54,478 nt of DNA from Promethearchaeota archaeon (GCA_019894735.1 JAGXOB010000006.1:1-54478); one strand, 5' to 3'; counted from the first letter of the stretch, positions 1 to 9,279 are shown. The notes: generated from the letters alone by a model not told the origin. Program-made: numbers and translations.

Positions 1-113
1 TTATAATTCCCTCGAAATTTTTTTTCAATAAAGCGGTAGACCAACGAAGTTTTACCGACATTAGCTTCTCCGAGCACACAAATCTTTATAATATAGTTAG
101 AATTAACAGTCAT
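1..113 (-). CDS. Ras/Rab-like small GTPase, N-terminus only (cut by window edge)
   Basis: Read on the minus strand from an ATG at 111-113, the frame stays open to the window edge (37 codons). It begins like a Ras-superfamily GTPase: a short beta strand (IIKICVLG) followed by a G1/P-loop GEANVGKTS and a helix ending FIEKKFRGNY, where the switch I region would follow. The rest of the protein lies outside the window. It is one of three small GTPases here, consistent with the expansion of this family known in Asgard archaea. Subfamily cannot be assigned from this piece. Confidence 0.8.
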   Translation of the reverse strand, partial: MTVNSNYIIKICVLGEANVGKTSLVYRFIEKKFRGNY

Positions 114-243
114 ATTTACTCACAAGATCAATTGATTTTTTTTTAATTTCATAATAATATTTATCCTTAATAATAATTTTCATGTCGAGACTGATACGCA
201 TTTTTTTACCATTAAAAGGTGTTCTTAAACCAGCGATACTGTT

Positions 244-630
244 TTATGAAAAATTAGCGTAAGTGTCTATTTTTTGCGATATGGCATTAACAGTGTTAAC
301 ATATTCAGAATACAGTTTTGGAATTAGATTGCTTGTTCTAGCTTTATTATATGCAAACAGAAACAGTTGATTTAAGGAAACATCATTATTAATATCGTAT
401 ATATCCTTATTTAAGTCGAATCTTTCGCTATTTTGATCAATGAAATTACAAAGAAGGTATCTATTTTCGTTAGATAATTCTAATTCGTTCATTAAACCAT
501 ATATCCTTAAAATTAACGGTCCTCGATACTTAATATTTTTGTTGTTAATAGTCTGAAATAATTGAAGGAATTTTTTTCTCTTTAATGACAATGACATGAT
601 TACTAATATCGGAATATTATTTATCATCAT
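244..630 (-). CDS. hypothetical protein (128 aa)
   Basis: Not recognised. The product is mostly helical and polar after a hydrophobic start (INNIPILVIMSLSL); the second ATG at residue 12 is an alternative start that would remove that stretch. It has no cysteine cluster, no nucleotide-binding motif and no clear repeat. It is encoded just downstream of the small GTPase that begins at the window edge and on the same strand, so a partner or regulator of that GTPase is possible, but nothing in the sequence shows it. Confidence 0.55.
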   Translation of the reverse strand: MMINNIPILVIMSLSLKRKKFLQLFQTINNKNIKYRGPLILRIYGLMNELELSNENRYLLCNFIDQNSERFDLNKDIYDINNDVSLNQLFLFAYNKARTSNLIPKLYSEYVNTVNAISQKIDTYANFS

Positions 631-682
631 AAATAATATCTAGGTAATACCTAGAACACAAAAACACTAAATATTCCTAGTT

Positions 683-955
683 TTAAAAATAGTATTCAAA
701 TCCTTTGAATTTATGTTGAGCTTCCTTGTACTCATATTCAACAGTTTCTACTTTAGCGGAGTTCGGACCTTTTTTAGCGAATTTTAATAATTCTTTTAAT
801 GCAGCTTCTGGCCCTTCAGCCTCAATATATACGCTACCGTCAGGTAAATTCTCAACAGTGCCCGTCAGGTCTAGTTTCCTAGCTACTTTGCGCGTTGTAT
901 AGCGAAAAAATACACCTTGAACAAGTCCGTGTACATGTATGATAATTTTTTTCAT
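683..955 (-). CDS. acyP: acylphosphatase
   Basis: Hydrolyses carboxyl-phosphate bonds in small acyl phosphates such as acetyl or carbamoyl phosphate; a soluble cytosolic enzyme. The 90-residue length is typical. The signature VHGLVQGVFFR lies at residues 8-18, with the phosphate-binding loop and catalytic Arg18; the catalytic Asn is Asn36 in the GTVENLPDGSV segment. The C-terminal GFEYYF is also typical. It ends 19 bp before the aminotransferase at 975 on the same strand, so the two may share a transcript. Confidence 0.93.
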   Translation of the reverse strand: MKKIIIHVHGLVQGVFFRYTTRKVARKLDLTGTVENLPDGSVYIEAEGPEAALKELLKFAKKGPNSAKVETVEYEYKEAQHKFKGFEYYF

Positions 956-974
956 AAATTAAAGGGTTCAGGGG

Positions 975-2108
975 CTATTTTTTTGCTAAATTTTTCATTA
1001 TTTCAATATTTTCATCAAGCAACTCTTTTGAGACATTAGGATGAATATCTAAGGCGAATATTTCTTGAGTAATCTTTTCTACTCTAGGTAAATTAACTTT
1101 TTTATAGTCAATTTCTTTACCATAGAAAGGACAAGACCAGGGACATCCATGTGAATACGCTATTTTTTCTTGAAATAATTTGGTCTTATAAAGGGGTTTT
1201 GGATAAAGCACTTTACTTCTTGGAAAAGATTTCAGGAATTGAGGTTTTGTTAACCCTAAGATATCTGGATTGATGCGCCCAATCCAATAATTAAATGCGG
1301 GACTGCAATAATCAGGTACGAAAGGGGGTTGTATCCCTGGAATCTCAGAAGTTGCTTTAGACATATATAGTGCATTTTCATTTCTAATCTTAATGAAATC
1401 ATCTATTTTTTTTAGCTGGACTCTACCAATTGCACCTTGAATTTCGGTCATTCTATAATTATAACCTAATCTATTATATACATACCACTCAGGTTCACCA
1501 TGATGTCTTAATAATCGACTTTGTTCAGCTAACGCATCATCGTTAGTAGTAATCATACCCCCTTCCCCTGTAGTTATATTTTTAGAAGGATAAAAACTAA
1601 AGCACCCTATATGACCTATAGCTCCGACTTTTTTGTTATAGCATTTTGTTCCAATGGATTGAGCCGCATCTTCTATAATGTGAATTTCATTATCTTTTGC
1701 AATATCCATAAGAGCACTCGTATCGGCTCCAATTCCGGCTAAATGGACAGGAATTATTGCCTTAGTTTTATCTGTTATTTTTTCCTTAACCGAATTGGGA
1801 TCCAGAGTGTAAGATTTATCATCGATATCAGCAAATATAGGGATTGCGTTATTGTGGAGAACTGAACTGGCTGTTGCAATAAAAGTAAATGGCGGAATTA
1901 TTACCTCATCTCCTGGGCCGATATTTAAAGCAGCAATGGCGATATGAAGTGCTGCTGTACCAGAATTTACAGCAATGGCATGTTTTACACCGATATAACG
2001 AGCGAATTCCTCCTCAAACTTCTTAACGAATTCACCGTGTAATAGGGTTAGCATCTGCGATTTCATAACTTTTAGAACTTCGTTTTGTTCCTCGTCTGAA
2101 AGATTCAT
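975..2108 (-). CDS. DegT/DnrJ/EryC1/StrS family PLP aminotransferase
   Basis: Probable sugar aminotransferase of the kind that adds an amino group to keto-sugar nucleotides for glycan or lipid decoration. The 377 residues cover the whole family fold. SGTAALH (49-55) binds the PLP phosphate region, IIEDAAQS (144-151) holds the Asp that contacts the pyridine nitrogen, and SFYPSKNITTGEGG (171-184) holds the Schiff-base lysine, Lys176. An active-site-like HHGEPEWYVY segment and a C-terminal glycine/proline-rich CPWSCPFYG stretch follow. The substrate cannot be told from sequence. No other sugar-modification genes are adjacent, although an epimerase lies at 53.1 kb. Confidence 0.9.
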   Translation of the reverse strand: MNLSDEEQNEVLKVMKSQMLTLLHGEFVKKFEEEFARYIGVKHAIAVNSGTAALHIAIAALNIGPGDEVIIPPFTFIATASSVLHNNAIPIFADIDDKSYTLDPNSVKEKITDKTKAIIPVHLAGIGADTSALMDIAKDNEIHIIEDAAQSIGTKCYNKKVGAIGHIGCFSFYPSKNITTGEGGMITTNDDALAEQSRLLRHHGEPEWYVYNRLGYNYRMTEIQGAIGRVQLKKIDDFIKIRNENALYMSKATSEIPGIQPPFVPDYCSPAFNYWIGRINPDILGLTKPQFLKSFPRSKVLYPKPLYKTKLFQEKIAYSHGCPWSCPFYGKEIDYKKVNLPRVEKITQEIFALDIHPNVSKELLDENIEIMKNLAKK

Positions 2109-2212
2109 AATTATCTCAATATTATTTTAAAAAGCAAATTTTAAACTTATAATAATTAGAATAAATGCCTTTTTAATAATCTAATTCTTTATTAAAGCGC
2201 TTTTCAACATAA

Positions 2213-2830
2213 TTAGATATTAAGAAAATATGAATCTTTTTCACTATTATAACTGATGACTTTATTTTTAGACAGGGTTCTTAGAACATCATCTAACCAA
2301 CTTTTACTGGTATTAATAGAAGTTCTTAACTTTTTATATTCCATCTCATTATTAATAGCTAATAAAAATTGAATTTTACTCTTAACTTTTAGGTGATCTG
2401 ATTTTACTATCTTCTCAAATCTTTTTTTTAAATCATATTCCATAGTTTTTAGTTGGGCTACTTCATTGCTTAATTTACCTATAACTTCATCTCTAGTCCT
2501 GAAAACATTTAACGAGAGCTTGTATATTCGTTCTAAGTGCTCTTTGAGCTTATTTTCATTTAATTCTAACTCAAGTTCTTTTTTAAATTCATCTAAAATG
2601 ATGGTGTAATCCGAACTATCATCATATTTATCTAGAACTAATACTATTATAATTTCTTTATTTTCGTTGTAGTAAGATATCGAATTCCAGTCTTTTTCTT
2701 CAATAGTAATGTAGGATTCAACAAAATTATGTGAAATTTGAATTTGCTGCACAACATTATCCAGAATTTTTAAACTCTCCGGAAACTGCATGTGTATGTT
2801 TCCACCAAGAACCTCATCCCACTTAATCAA
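2213..2830 (-). CDS. longin/roadblock-like N-domain with coiled coil and C-terminal winged helix
   Basis: Not assignable to a named family. The N-terminal ~95 residues begin IKWDEVLGGNIHMQFPES and then run strand-helix-strand (IIIVLVLDKYDD); this resembles the small longin/roadblock-type sensor domains that are abundant in Asgard genomes. A charged helical stretch (residues ~95-145, LKTMEYDLKKRFEKIVK) follows. The last ~55 residues (KIQFLLAINNEMEYKKLRT...VLRTLSKNKVISY) look like a winged helix. A regulatory or scaffold role is inference only. The gene stands alone between 100-190 bp AT-rich gaps. Confidence 0.55.
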   Translation of the reverse strand: MIKWDEVLGGNIHMQFPESLKILDNVVQQIQISHNFVESYITIEEKDWNSISYYNENKEIIIVLVLDKYDDSSDYTIILDEFKKELELELNENKLKEHLERIYKLSLNVFRTRDEVIGKLSNEVAQLKTMEYDLKKRFEKIVKSDHLKVKSKIQFLLAINNEMEYKKLRTSINTSKSWLDDVLRTLSKNKVISYNSEKDSYFLNI

Positions 2831-3024
2831 ACAAATACCTAGAGGAAAAGTAACTCACCAGAAAAACCTAATGCTTCCTTTAAAAATTATAAAAGTTTTT
2901 ATTAATAAATTTACTTTTTAATTGTTTGATTTGACAAATATAAAATCTATTTAGAGGAATTACTTTCTCTCATATAATAACAGTATTAGGTTAGGTGTCC
3001 GCCAATAAAAATAAATAGTAGAAA

Positions 3025-3336
3025 ATGTATCTTATAAATAGTGATTCTGGTATGTACCTTTATTATGTCTATATTTTAGAAACAATCGCAAAAAATAACA
3101 GAAAATATTTCTATACGGGATACACAAATAACTTGTATAGAAGATTACAAGAACACAAAAAGGGAGCGGGAGCTAAATTTTGTCGTGGAAAGAAGAGCGT
3201 TACACTTAAGTATTTTGAAACTTATTACGAAAGGAGTTTGGCTATGAAACGAGAATTGGAAATTAAAACTTTTACAAGAACACAAAAAATTCAACTTATA
3301 AGAACTTTTAATGAAGATGATCTAGCTGAACAATAA
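3025..3336 (+). CDS. GIY-YIG domain protein (UPF0213/YhbQ-like)
   Basis: Small single-domain member of the GIY-YIG nuclease superfamily. The YVYIL strand at residues ~14-18 and YFYTGYTNNLYRRLQEHKKG form the GIY...YIG core with the conserved Arg, and RELEIK provides the catalytic-type Glu. Family members nick or cleave DNA, but the physiological role of YhbQ-like proteins is not settled. The annotated ATG gives a nine-residue lead; a second ATG at 3052 (MYLYYVYILE) fits the family start better. The stop codon at 3334-3336 overlaps the open frame of the following kinase. Confidence 0.82.
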   Translation: MYLINSDSGMYLYYVYILETIAKNNRKYFYTGYTNNLYRRLQEHKKGAGAKFCRGKKSVTLKYFETYYERSLAMKRELEIKTFTRTQKIQLIRTFNEDDLAEQ

Positions 3337-3349
3337 CTCAAACTTTCTA

Positions 3350-4111
3350 ATTATTCTAGTAGGATTACCTGCATCGGGAAAATCTAGTTTTGCAGTTAAA
3401 CTAAAAGAAAATTTGGAGTCGAATTTTCAAACTAAAGTAAAAATTATCGATCCAGACATTATTAGAGACGTTACTTCTCCAAACAGTTTTGATTTTAAAA
3501 ATGAGCCCCAAATACGAGAAAAAACTATACAATCAGTAAGGAAACACCTTAATAAGGGAAAAATTGTTATCAGCGATGATTTAAATTACTATTCAAGCAT
3601 GCGACACGATTTAAAAATAATTGCTGATAGTTTAAACATTAATTTTTATATCGTATATATCTCAACGCCGCTTAAAATTTGTTTGAAAAGGAATGAAGAG
3701 AGAGGAAAACCGATTCCCAACAAAGTTATTGAAAATATTTACGCTAAATTTGATAACTTTAATAAATATAAATGGGATACTCCATTCGAAACTTATGAGA
3801 TTACAAAAACTGAAGATGTAATTCGATTTATCGAGATCTTAAGTGACAAGATTGCTTTAAATCTTAAAGAACAAATAAAAAGTATAGAACCATTACAAAA
3901 TAAACCTTCTAATTCAATTCGGGAGGAATTAGATTTAATCACGCGAAAATACATTGGTGAACTATTTAAAAATCCAAACAATCATAGTTTAAGAGAAGCA
4001 ATTTTAGAATGTAGGAAATCATTTGTTAAAAGTAACTCTGATGAATCCCTTGATGTCAATAAGATTTTAGAAGATTTTAAATTATATTTAGATAAAAAGT
4101 TAAAAATCTAA
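3350..4111 (+). CDS. P-loop kinase resembling L-seryl-tRNA(Sec) kinase (PSTK); start codon non-canonical
   Basis: Archaeal/eukaryotic PSTK phosphorylates Ser-tRNA(Sec), the step before SepSecS makes selenocysteinyl-tRNA. The frame carries a P-loop (LVGLPASGKSS), a Walker-B-like IVISDDLNY, and the segment CLKRNEERGKPIP...KFDNFNKYKW, which matches the RNxxR...PxP...W region of PSTK; a helical C-terminal domain follows. The P-loop lies upstream of the first ATG/GTG/TTG (a TTG at 3413 that would remove it). In this frame a TAG at 3323-3325 limits any extension, and the only likely starts are ATT codons at 3350/3353 or a CTG at 3326. No Shine-Dalgarno is visible; coupling to the GIY-YIG stop 14 nt upstream is possible. 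The start is inferred; the PSTK assignment is likely but not proven. Confidence 0.65.
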   Translation: MILVGLPASGKSSFAVKLKENLESNFQTKVKIIDPDIIRDVTSPNSFDFKNEPQIREKTIQSVRKHLNKGKIVISDDLNYYSSMRHDLKIIADSLNINFYIVYISTPLKICLKRNEERGKPIPNKVIENIYAKFDNFNKYKWDTPFETYEITKTEDVIRFIEILSDKIALNLKEQIKSIEPLQNKPSNSIREELDLITRKYIGELFKNPNNHSLREAILECRKSFVKSNSDESLDVNKILEDFKLYLDKKLKI

Positions 4112-4444
4112 AACTTTACATTAGATTAAAGTATTAAAGCCTTCTCGAAATTTGAATCGAATTCTAAATATCTCTTTCATTAAAGTTAATTGTTCAGTTT
4201 TTTAAAACCAACCATTTTAGGTTTTTAACTTTTATACTATTAAGTGAGATCAAAAAACTAGCTTATCGTAAAAATAAATCCTTTAGCGAATTAAGCAAAT
4301 CTGGTTTTTAAACAATCTTTAGCGGATTATAACTCTTAATTTACTTGAAATGAGCTATTCAGACACATTATAATAAATAATGCAAAAGAAAATAAAGAAC
4401 CATTATTTCTTTTAGAGTAGAGAAAAAAAAATAATTTGAATATA
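4112..4444. other. intergenic region before cdc48, no gene seen
   Basis: 333 bp of AT-rich DNA without a convincing frame. An inverted repeat AAAACC/GGTTTT at about 4204-4225 could end transcription of the upstream kinase. A TATA-like TTATAATAAATA at about 4369-4380 is a plausible promoter element for the AAA ATPase gene that follows. No tRNA or other RNA gene was recognised. Confidence 0.4.
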
Positions 4445-6724
4445 ATGAGCATAGAAAGGGAAAAAAAAACAGCGAAACTAAAAGTAGAAAGATTAGAACC
4501 AAGCCGAAGTGGAAGAAGTCTATGTTATATAGATCAAGCCATATTGGATAAATTAGATTTATCTACTGGTGATATAATAGAAATAATTGGCAGAAAGAGA
4601 ACTGCGGGTATTGTTGTAGCTAGTTTTGCTGACAAGGGAAAAGATTTTATTAGAATAGACGGAATTCAAAGAAAAAATTTAGGTTCTACTATTGGAGAAT
4701 TTGTAACAATACGACCCACGCTTGCTTCACCTGCGAGAGAGATAGAACTTGCTCCAACAAAGGAAATTTACGATATTAAAAAACAAGCTGACATAATAAA
4801 AGGGAAATTGATTGATAAACCTATTATGACCGGTGATGTTATTGATGTTCCTGGAGCCTTCATTAAAACTGACGAAGAAACTAATCCTATGAATGGATTT
4901 ATGAGAATGTTAGGGGGTGGAGGGGGTTCAAGAAGACCAACTCTCGGACCATTAAGATTAATTGTGCTAAATACGAAACCTAATAACGAAGTAGTTAAAT
5001 TTACAAGGGACACTAGGATAAAATTAAATAAAAAAGTTGCTTTACTCAATGTTTCCGGTGAAATTATTACTTATGACGATGTGGGAGGGTTAACAGACGA
5101 GATTCAGAGAATTAGAGAAGTAGTGGAATTACCTATCAGACATCCCGAATTATTTCGTAGATTGAACATTGAACCACCAAAAGGAGTCCTCTTTTATGGC
5201 CCTCCTGGCACGGGGAAAACCTTAATAGCTAAGGCTGTTTCTCAAGAGGCGAACGCGAATTTCTTTCTAATAAACGGCCCTGAAATTATGAGTAAATTCT
5301 ACGGAGATAGCGAGAGGAATTTAAAAGGTATTTTTGATGAAGCTGAAAGAAATTCACCTGCGATAATATTTATAGATGAACTCGACTCAATCGCTCCTAA
5401 ACGAAGTGAAGTTACAGGAGAAGTTGAACGAAGGGTTGTATCCCAGCTACTTACTCTGCTTGACGGGATGAAGGGGAGGGAAGGTGTAATAGTGATCGGT
5501 GCTACAAATCGAATTGATGCAATTGATCCTGCATTACGAAGACCAGGACGGTTTGATACTGAAATAAAGTTTAGAGTTCCAAATAAAAAAGCAAGAAATG
5601 AAATTTTTAAGATTCACACTCGGGGAATGCCAATAGAAGCGGATGTTGACATTGAATTCTATTCTGATACAACTCACGGATTTGTAGGCGCGGATATCAT
5701 GGCATTCGTTAGAGAAGCGGCTATGGACGCTATAAGAGATATATTACCTGAAATTAACATCGATAAATTAATCCCTATTGAAATTATACAGAACTTATTT
5801 GTAAAAGATAAAAATTTTCAGAAAGCTCTTAGAGAAATAAAACCATCTGCCGTAAGAGAATATCTAAGGGAGATTCCCGAAGTTTCTTGGGATGACATTG
5901 GAGGTTTAGAAGAAATAAAACGAGAATTAATTGAAACTGTTGAATGGCCATTAAAACATCCAAAATTATTCAGTAAGGCGGGAATTCGGCCTGTTGGCGG
6001 TATATTACTTTTTGGGCCCCCGGGTTGTGGGAAAACGCTTTTAGCAGAAGCAGTAGCCACCGAAACGAACTCCAACTTTATAGCTGTTAAGGGGCCTGAA
6101 CTAATGTCGAAATGGGTAGGTGAATCTGAAAAAAACATTCGAGGAATATTTGCTAAAGCTCGAGAGTTATCACCTTCAATTATTTATTTTGATGAGATTG
6201 AAGCTCTTACATCCACTAGAGGAGAATGGAAAGGGTCTGCAGTATATGATACCGTAATGACCCAACTTTTAACTGAAATGGACGGAATTGAGAGTAATGC
6301 AGGTATTATTATTTTAGCAAGCACGAATCGTCCAGATTTAGTTGATCCCGCACTATTACGTCCGGGAAGAATCGATAAAATCCTTTATGTAGTTGCTCCA
6401 AATTACGAAGGAAGAATCAAGATTTTAGAAGTCCATACGAGAAATATGCCATTGAAAGAAGATGTTTCTTTGAAGAATTTAGCTTTGATGACGGAAGGTT
6501 ATAGTGGAGCAGATTTAGAAAACTTATGTAGAGAAGCAGGGTTACAGGCAATAAGAGAGAAATTGGAAGACTTTGATTTTATAGAATTGAAGCACTTTGA
6601 GTATGCACTTTCGAAAGTTGGCTCAACATTACATAAAGAAACTATTGATAAGTACGAAAATTTAGCAAAACAACTTACTCAAGACCAAAAAATAAAAGAA
6701 AGCGATTCAAACTTGTACAAATAG
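4445..6724 (+). CDS. cdc48: Cdc48/VCP-type AAA+ ATPase
   Basis: Hexameric unfoldase/segregase of the p97-VAT family, acting in the cytosol on tagged or misfolded proteins. The N-domain double-psi barrel spans residues ~8-95 (KVERLEPSRSGRSLCYID), followed by a glycine-rich linker (GGGGGSRR near 160). The first AAA module has Walker A GPPGTGKT (~255) and Walker B FIDELDSIAPKR. The second has Walker A GPPGCGKT (~527) and YFDEIEALTSTRG. Sensor/second-region motifs GATNRIDAIDPALRRPGRFD and ASTNRPDLVDPALLRPGRID are intact. ATG at 4445 is chosen over a TTG nine bases upstream because the N-domain starts directly after it. The C-terminal tail is short, without an HbYX motif. Confidence 0.97.
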   Translation: MSIEREKKTAKLKVERLEPSRSGRSLCYIDQAILDKLDLSTGDIIEIIGRKRTAGIVVASFADKGKDFIRIDGIQRKNLGSTIGEFVTIRPTLASPAREIELAPTKEIYDIKKQADIIKGKLIDKPIMTGDVIDVPGAFIKTDEETNPMNGFMRMLGGGGGSRRPTLGPLRLIVLNTKPNNEVVKFTRDTRIKLNKKVALLNVSGEIITYDDVGGLTDEIQRIREVVELPIRHPELFRRLNIEPPKGVLFYGPPGTGKTLIAKAVSQEANANFFLINGPEIMSKFYGDSERNLKGIFDEAERNSPAIIFIDELDSIAPKRSEVTGEVERRVVSQLLTLLDGMKGREGVIVIGATNRIDAIDPALRRPGRFDTEIKFRVPNKKARNEIFKIHTRGMPIEADVDIEFYSDTTHGFVGADIMAFVREAAMDAIRDILPEINIDKLIPIEIIQNLFVKDKNFQKALREIKPSAVREYLREIPEVSWDDIGGLEEIKRELIETVEWPLKHPKLFSKAGIRPVGGILLFGPPGCGKTLLAEAVATETNSNFIAVKGPELMSKWVGESEKNIRGIFAKARELSPSIIYFDEIEALTSTRGEWKGSAVYDTVMTQLLTEMDGIESNAGIIILASTNRPDLVDPALLRPGRIDKILYVVAPNYEGRIKILEVHTRNMPLKEDVSLKNLALMTEGYSGADLENLCREAGLQAIREKLEDFDFIELKHFEYALSKVGSTLHKETIDKYENLAKQLTQDQKIKESDSNLYK

Positions 6725-6830
6725 CCGTTAAAAAATAAAGTATTAGCGGATTTACTATTTTTTTAATTATTATCTAATTTTTAAAATCCTTTATTTTTGT
6801 AGAAAGCAATTTTAACTAACTTCTAATATT

Positions 6831-6867
6831 ATACTCCTTTTGATGGATTATTATATTAAAGGAGTAT
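6831..6867. terminator. 10-bp inverted repeat between cdc48 and the peptidase
   Basis: ATACTCCTTT at 6831-6840 pairs perfectly with AAAGGAGTAT at 6858-6867, leaving a 17-nt AT-rich loop. It lies about 110 bp after the Cdc48 stop and 40 bp before the peptidase start. It could be a transcription terminator for cdc48 or an operator for the next gene; the sequence does not decide between these. Confidence 0.4.
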
Positions 6868-6909
6868 TAATAATTATAAAATTAAGCTAAAAAACCTAAA
6901 TTTCAGATT

Positions 6910-8037
6910 ATGAATGCTAATTTAGAGCAAATTCTTAAGAATTTGGTAAAAATACCTACGGAAAATCCACCGGGGAAAACTGATGAAATCATCGCCTACC
7001 TAATCTCTGATGTTTTTAAGGAGTCTGACGGTTTTCACAATGAGATTATGAATTACAATAAAAAAGACATCGAGTTAAAGAACCTTATTACGAGAATCGG
7101 AACCGGGAAGGAGAAAATTATACTTTCAGGGCATTTGGATGTTGTACCGGTAGGCGAAGAATCACAATGGAAATATCCTCCTTTCTCTGCCGAAGTTATT
7201 AATGGAAAAATGTATGGTCGAGGGACTTGTGATATGAAGGGGGGTTTAACCATGCTTATTGGAACATTATTAAATCTAAAAAAACATCCGGAATTTTTAG
7301 AAAAATACACAATTATCCTAATAGCTAGTGCTGACGAAGAAGCAGGAATGACTGGAGCATATAATTGTGTTAGAAAGGGTATTATGAAAGATTCTATTTT
7401 ACTTATAGTTGGAGAACCGACAAATATGAATATAGGAATAGCCGAAAAAGGATTATTATGGGCTGATATCCATATTTATGGAAAAGCTGGGCATGCCTCA
7501 ACCCCCGAATTAGGTATAAATTCCATAGAATGTACATTAAACCTTATTCCACAGCTTCATAAATGTTTAGATAACATTGAGAATCGAGTTCTGGGTAACT
7601 CTACTTTAAATATTGGAAGAATATCTGGAGGAATTGCGAATAATATTGTTCCAGAAAAAACTATTTTATCTGTTGACTATAGGTATATCCCTGAACAAGA
7701 TTATATGAAATTGAATGAGAACATACGAGCCATCGATGCTTCTCCATGTAGATCAGAAGTTAAAATTACCCACACTCTTCCAGCAATTCAGACTGATACG
7801 GGAAACCTTTTTATTCAGAATCTTAAGAAGATTAATGGAAAAGAATTTATCGGCTTACCTTATGCTACAGATGCAGGAGTTCTGGTTCAAATAAAAAATC
7901 CTGTTCCATTTGTGATCTATGGCCCAGGCGACCCTGGAGTAATCCATAAACCGGATGAATATATTGAAATAGGAGATGTTCTTAAAGCAACAGAAATTTT
8001 ATCTCAGGCTCTTCTACATACATATATAGGAAAATAA
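6910..8037 (+). CDS. M20 family metallopeptidase (ArgE/DapE/CPG2-like)
   Basis: Di-zinc amidohydrolase that removes acyl or peptide groups from amino acids; ArgE- or DapE-type specificity cannot be decided. Metal and catalytic residues are all visible: SGHLDVVP (His75, Asp77), GRGTCDMKGG (bridging Asp108), ADEEAG (general-base Glu143 and ligand Glu144), GEPTN (Glu169) and a C-terminal HKPDEYIEI with the last ligand His. The dimerisation lid begins at GKAGHASTPELG. Its 375 residues are normal for the family. It converges on the aminotransferase encoded on the other strand, with only 3 bp between the two stops. Confidence 0.92.
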   Translation: MNANLEQILKNLVKIPTENPPGKTDEIIAYLISDVFKESDGFHNEIMNYNKKDIELKNLITRIGTGKEKIILSGHLDVVPVGEESQWKYPPFSAEVINGKMYGRGTCDMKGGLTMLIGTLLNLKKHPEFLEKYTIILIASADEEAGMTGAYNCVRKGIMKDSILLIVGEPTNMNIGIAEKGLLWADIHIYGKAGHASTPELGINSIECTLNLIPQLHKCLDNIENRVLGNSTLNIGRISGGIANNIVPEKTILSVDYRYIPEQDYMKLNENIRAIDASPCRSEVKITHTLPAIQTDTGNLFIQNLKKINGKEFIGLPYATDAGVLVQIKNPVPFVIYGPGDPGVIHKPDEYIEIGDVLKATEILSQALLHTYIGK

Positions 8038-8040
8038 CAT

Positions 8041-9192
8041 TCATATCTTCCTCATAAACTTTTCAATCCTATTCATAGCTTCTTCGAGTTTTTCTAATTT
8101 TGTGGCATAAGACATTCTTAACATGTATTCTGAATAAGAACCAAAGACATTTCCAGGTACGATAGCAACGGCTTGATCTTTCATAACCCTTTTCGAAAAT
8201 TCAGCTCCAGTTAATTTAGAGTTGTTGATTTTCGGCATTATATAAAACGCTCCTTTTGGTTTTACAACTTCAAAACCCATTTCGCTTAATCGATTGTAAG
8301 CTAATAAGCGCCTCTCATCAAAATTCTTTAATATATCGTTAAAAAAGCTGTTATCCATTTTTAAAGCCTCTAAAAATCCATACTGAGCTGCATGGTTTGT
8401 GCCTGCTACGGTGTATTGATGATATTTTTCCATTGTATCTATAATTTCTTTATTGGCAGCTACATACCCTAATCTAAACCCTGTAGCGGAATACAATTTT
8501 GACATAGCGTTTATAGTTATAGTTCGCTCAAACATGTCTTTTAATGAAGCTGGGCTTGTATGTTTATTGCCATCATAAAGGTAATTTTCGTAAACTTCGT
8601 CAGAAATTAAATATAAGTCGTTGTTTTTAACGATTTCAACGATTTCCTCTAATTCGTTTGGATCTAAAGAATATCCGGTAGGATTGTTAGGTGAGTTAAT
8701 TAAAATCGCTTTAGTCTTTTCTGAAATTGAATCTTTTATTTTCTCAATATCGGGACTAAAATCGTTTTTTCTCTCTATTTCAATAACTTTTAAGTCAAAG
8801 AATGAACTCAAATAGAAATATGAGATGAAGTTTGGAGAGTTGATTATAATTTCATCACCAGGATTAAAGATTGATGCAAAAGTAAGACTAAGCGCTTGGG
8901 ATCCTCCGTTTGCAAGCATTATATTATCTTTCCAGATAGTATCAATGTTGTTGACAGTTTTTAATTTATTTTCAAGCTGCTGCAATAACTCTGGAATACC
9001 TCTAGTGGGTGCGTAATATGTAAATTTCTTGTTTAAGGCATTTATATTTCCTTCTATTGCTGGTTGAGGCGTTGGAAAATCCGGTTGACCAATTCCTAAG
9101 CTTATAACATCAGATCGTCCTGCAGCAAGGTCAAAAAGCTCTCGTATTTTTGATTTTGGTGCATTTCTTATCTTTGTTGATAGTTCTTTCAT
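8041..9192 (-). CDS. class I/II PLP-dependent aminotransferase (aspartate-type fold)
   Basis: Transfers amino groups between amino acids and 2-oxoacids; the exact substrate pair is not evident. GIGQPDFPTP near the N-terminus, SPNNPTGYSLD (Asn contacting PLP), SDEVYENYLYDG (Asp/Tyr of the cofactor site), AMSKLYSATGFRLGY (Schiff-base Lys and phosphate-binding Arg) and the C-terminal LRMSYA (carboxylate-binding Arg) are in the expected order. An in-frame GTG lies nine bases upstream of the chosen ATG at 9192; either would give a functional enzyme. Confidence 0.93.
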   Translation of the reverse strand: MKELSTKIRNAPKSKIRELFDLAAGRSDVISLGIGQPDFPTPQPAIEGNINALNKKFTYYAPTRGIPELLQQLENKLKTVNNIDTIWKDNIMLANGGSQALSLTFASIFNPGDEIIINSPNFISYFYLSSFFDLKVIEIERKNDFSPDIEKIKDSISEKTKAILINSPNNPTGYSLDPNELEEIVEIVKNNDLYLISDEVYENYLYDGNKHTSPASLKDMFERTITINAMSKLYSATGFRLGYVAANKEIIDTMEKYHQYTVAGTNHAAQYGFLEALKMDNSFFNDILKNFDERRLLAYNRLSEMGFEVVKPKGAFYIMPKINNSKLTGAEFSKRVMKDQAVAIVPGNVFGSYSEYMLRMSYATKLEKLEEAMNRIEKFMRKI

Positions 9193-9279
9193 TTTTACCA
9201 CTTAATCAAAATAATATATAATAATGATTAGTACCTTAAAAGGGATTGAACTGGAGATTTATTCTACAATTAAGCTATC

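Noticed and set aside
3311..3330. TAG as pyrrolysine in the kinase frame
   Set aside because: TAG is used as an ordinary stop in the window (for example the Cdc48 gene ends with it), and no downstream element was seen.
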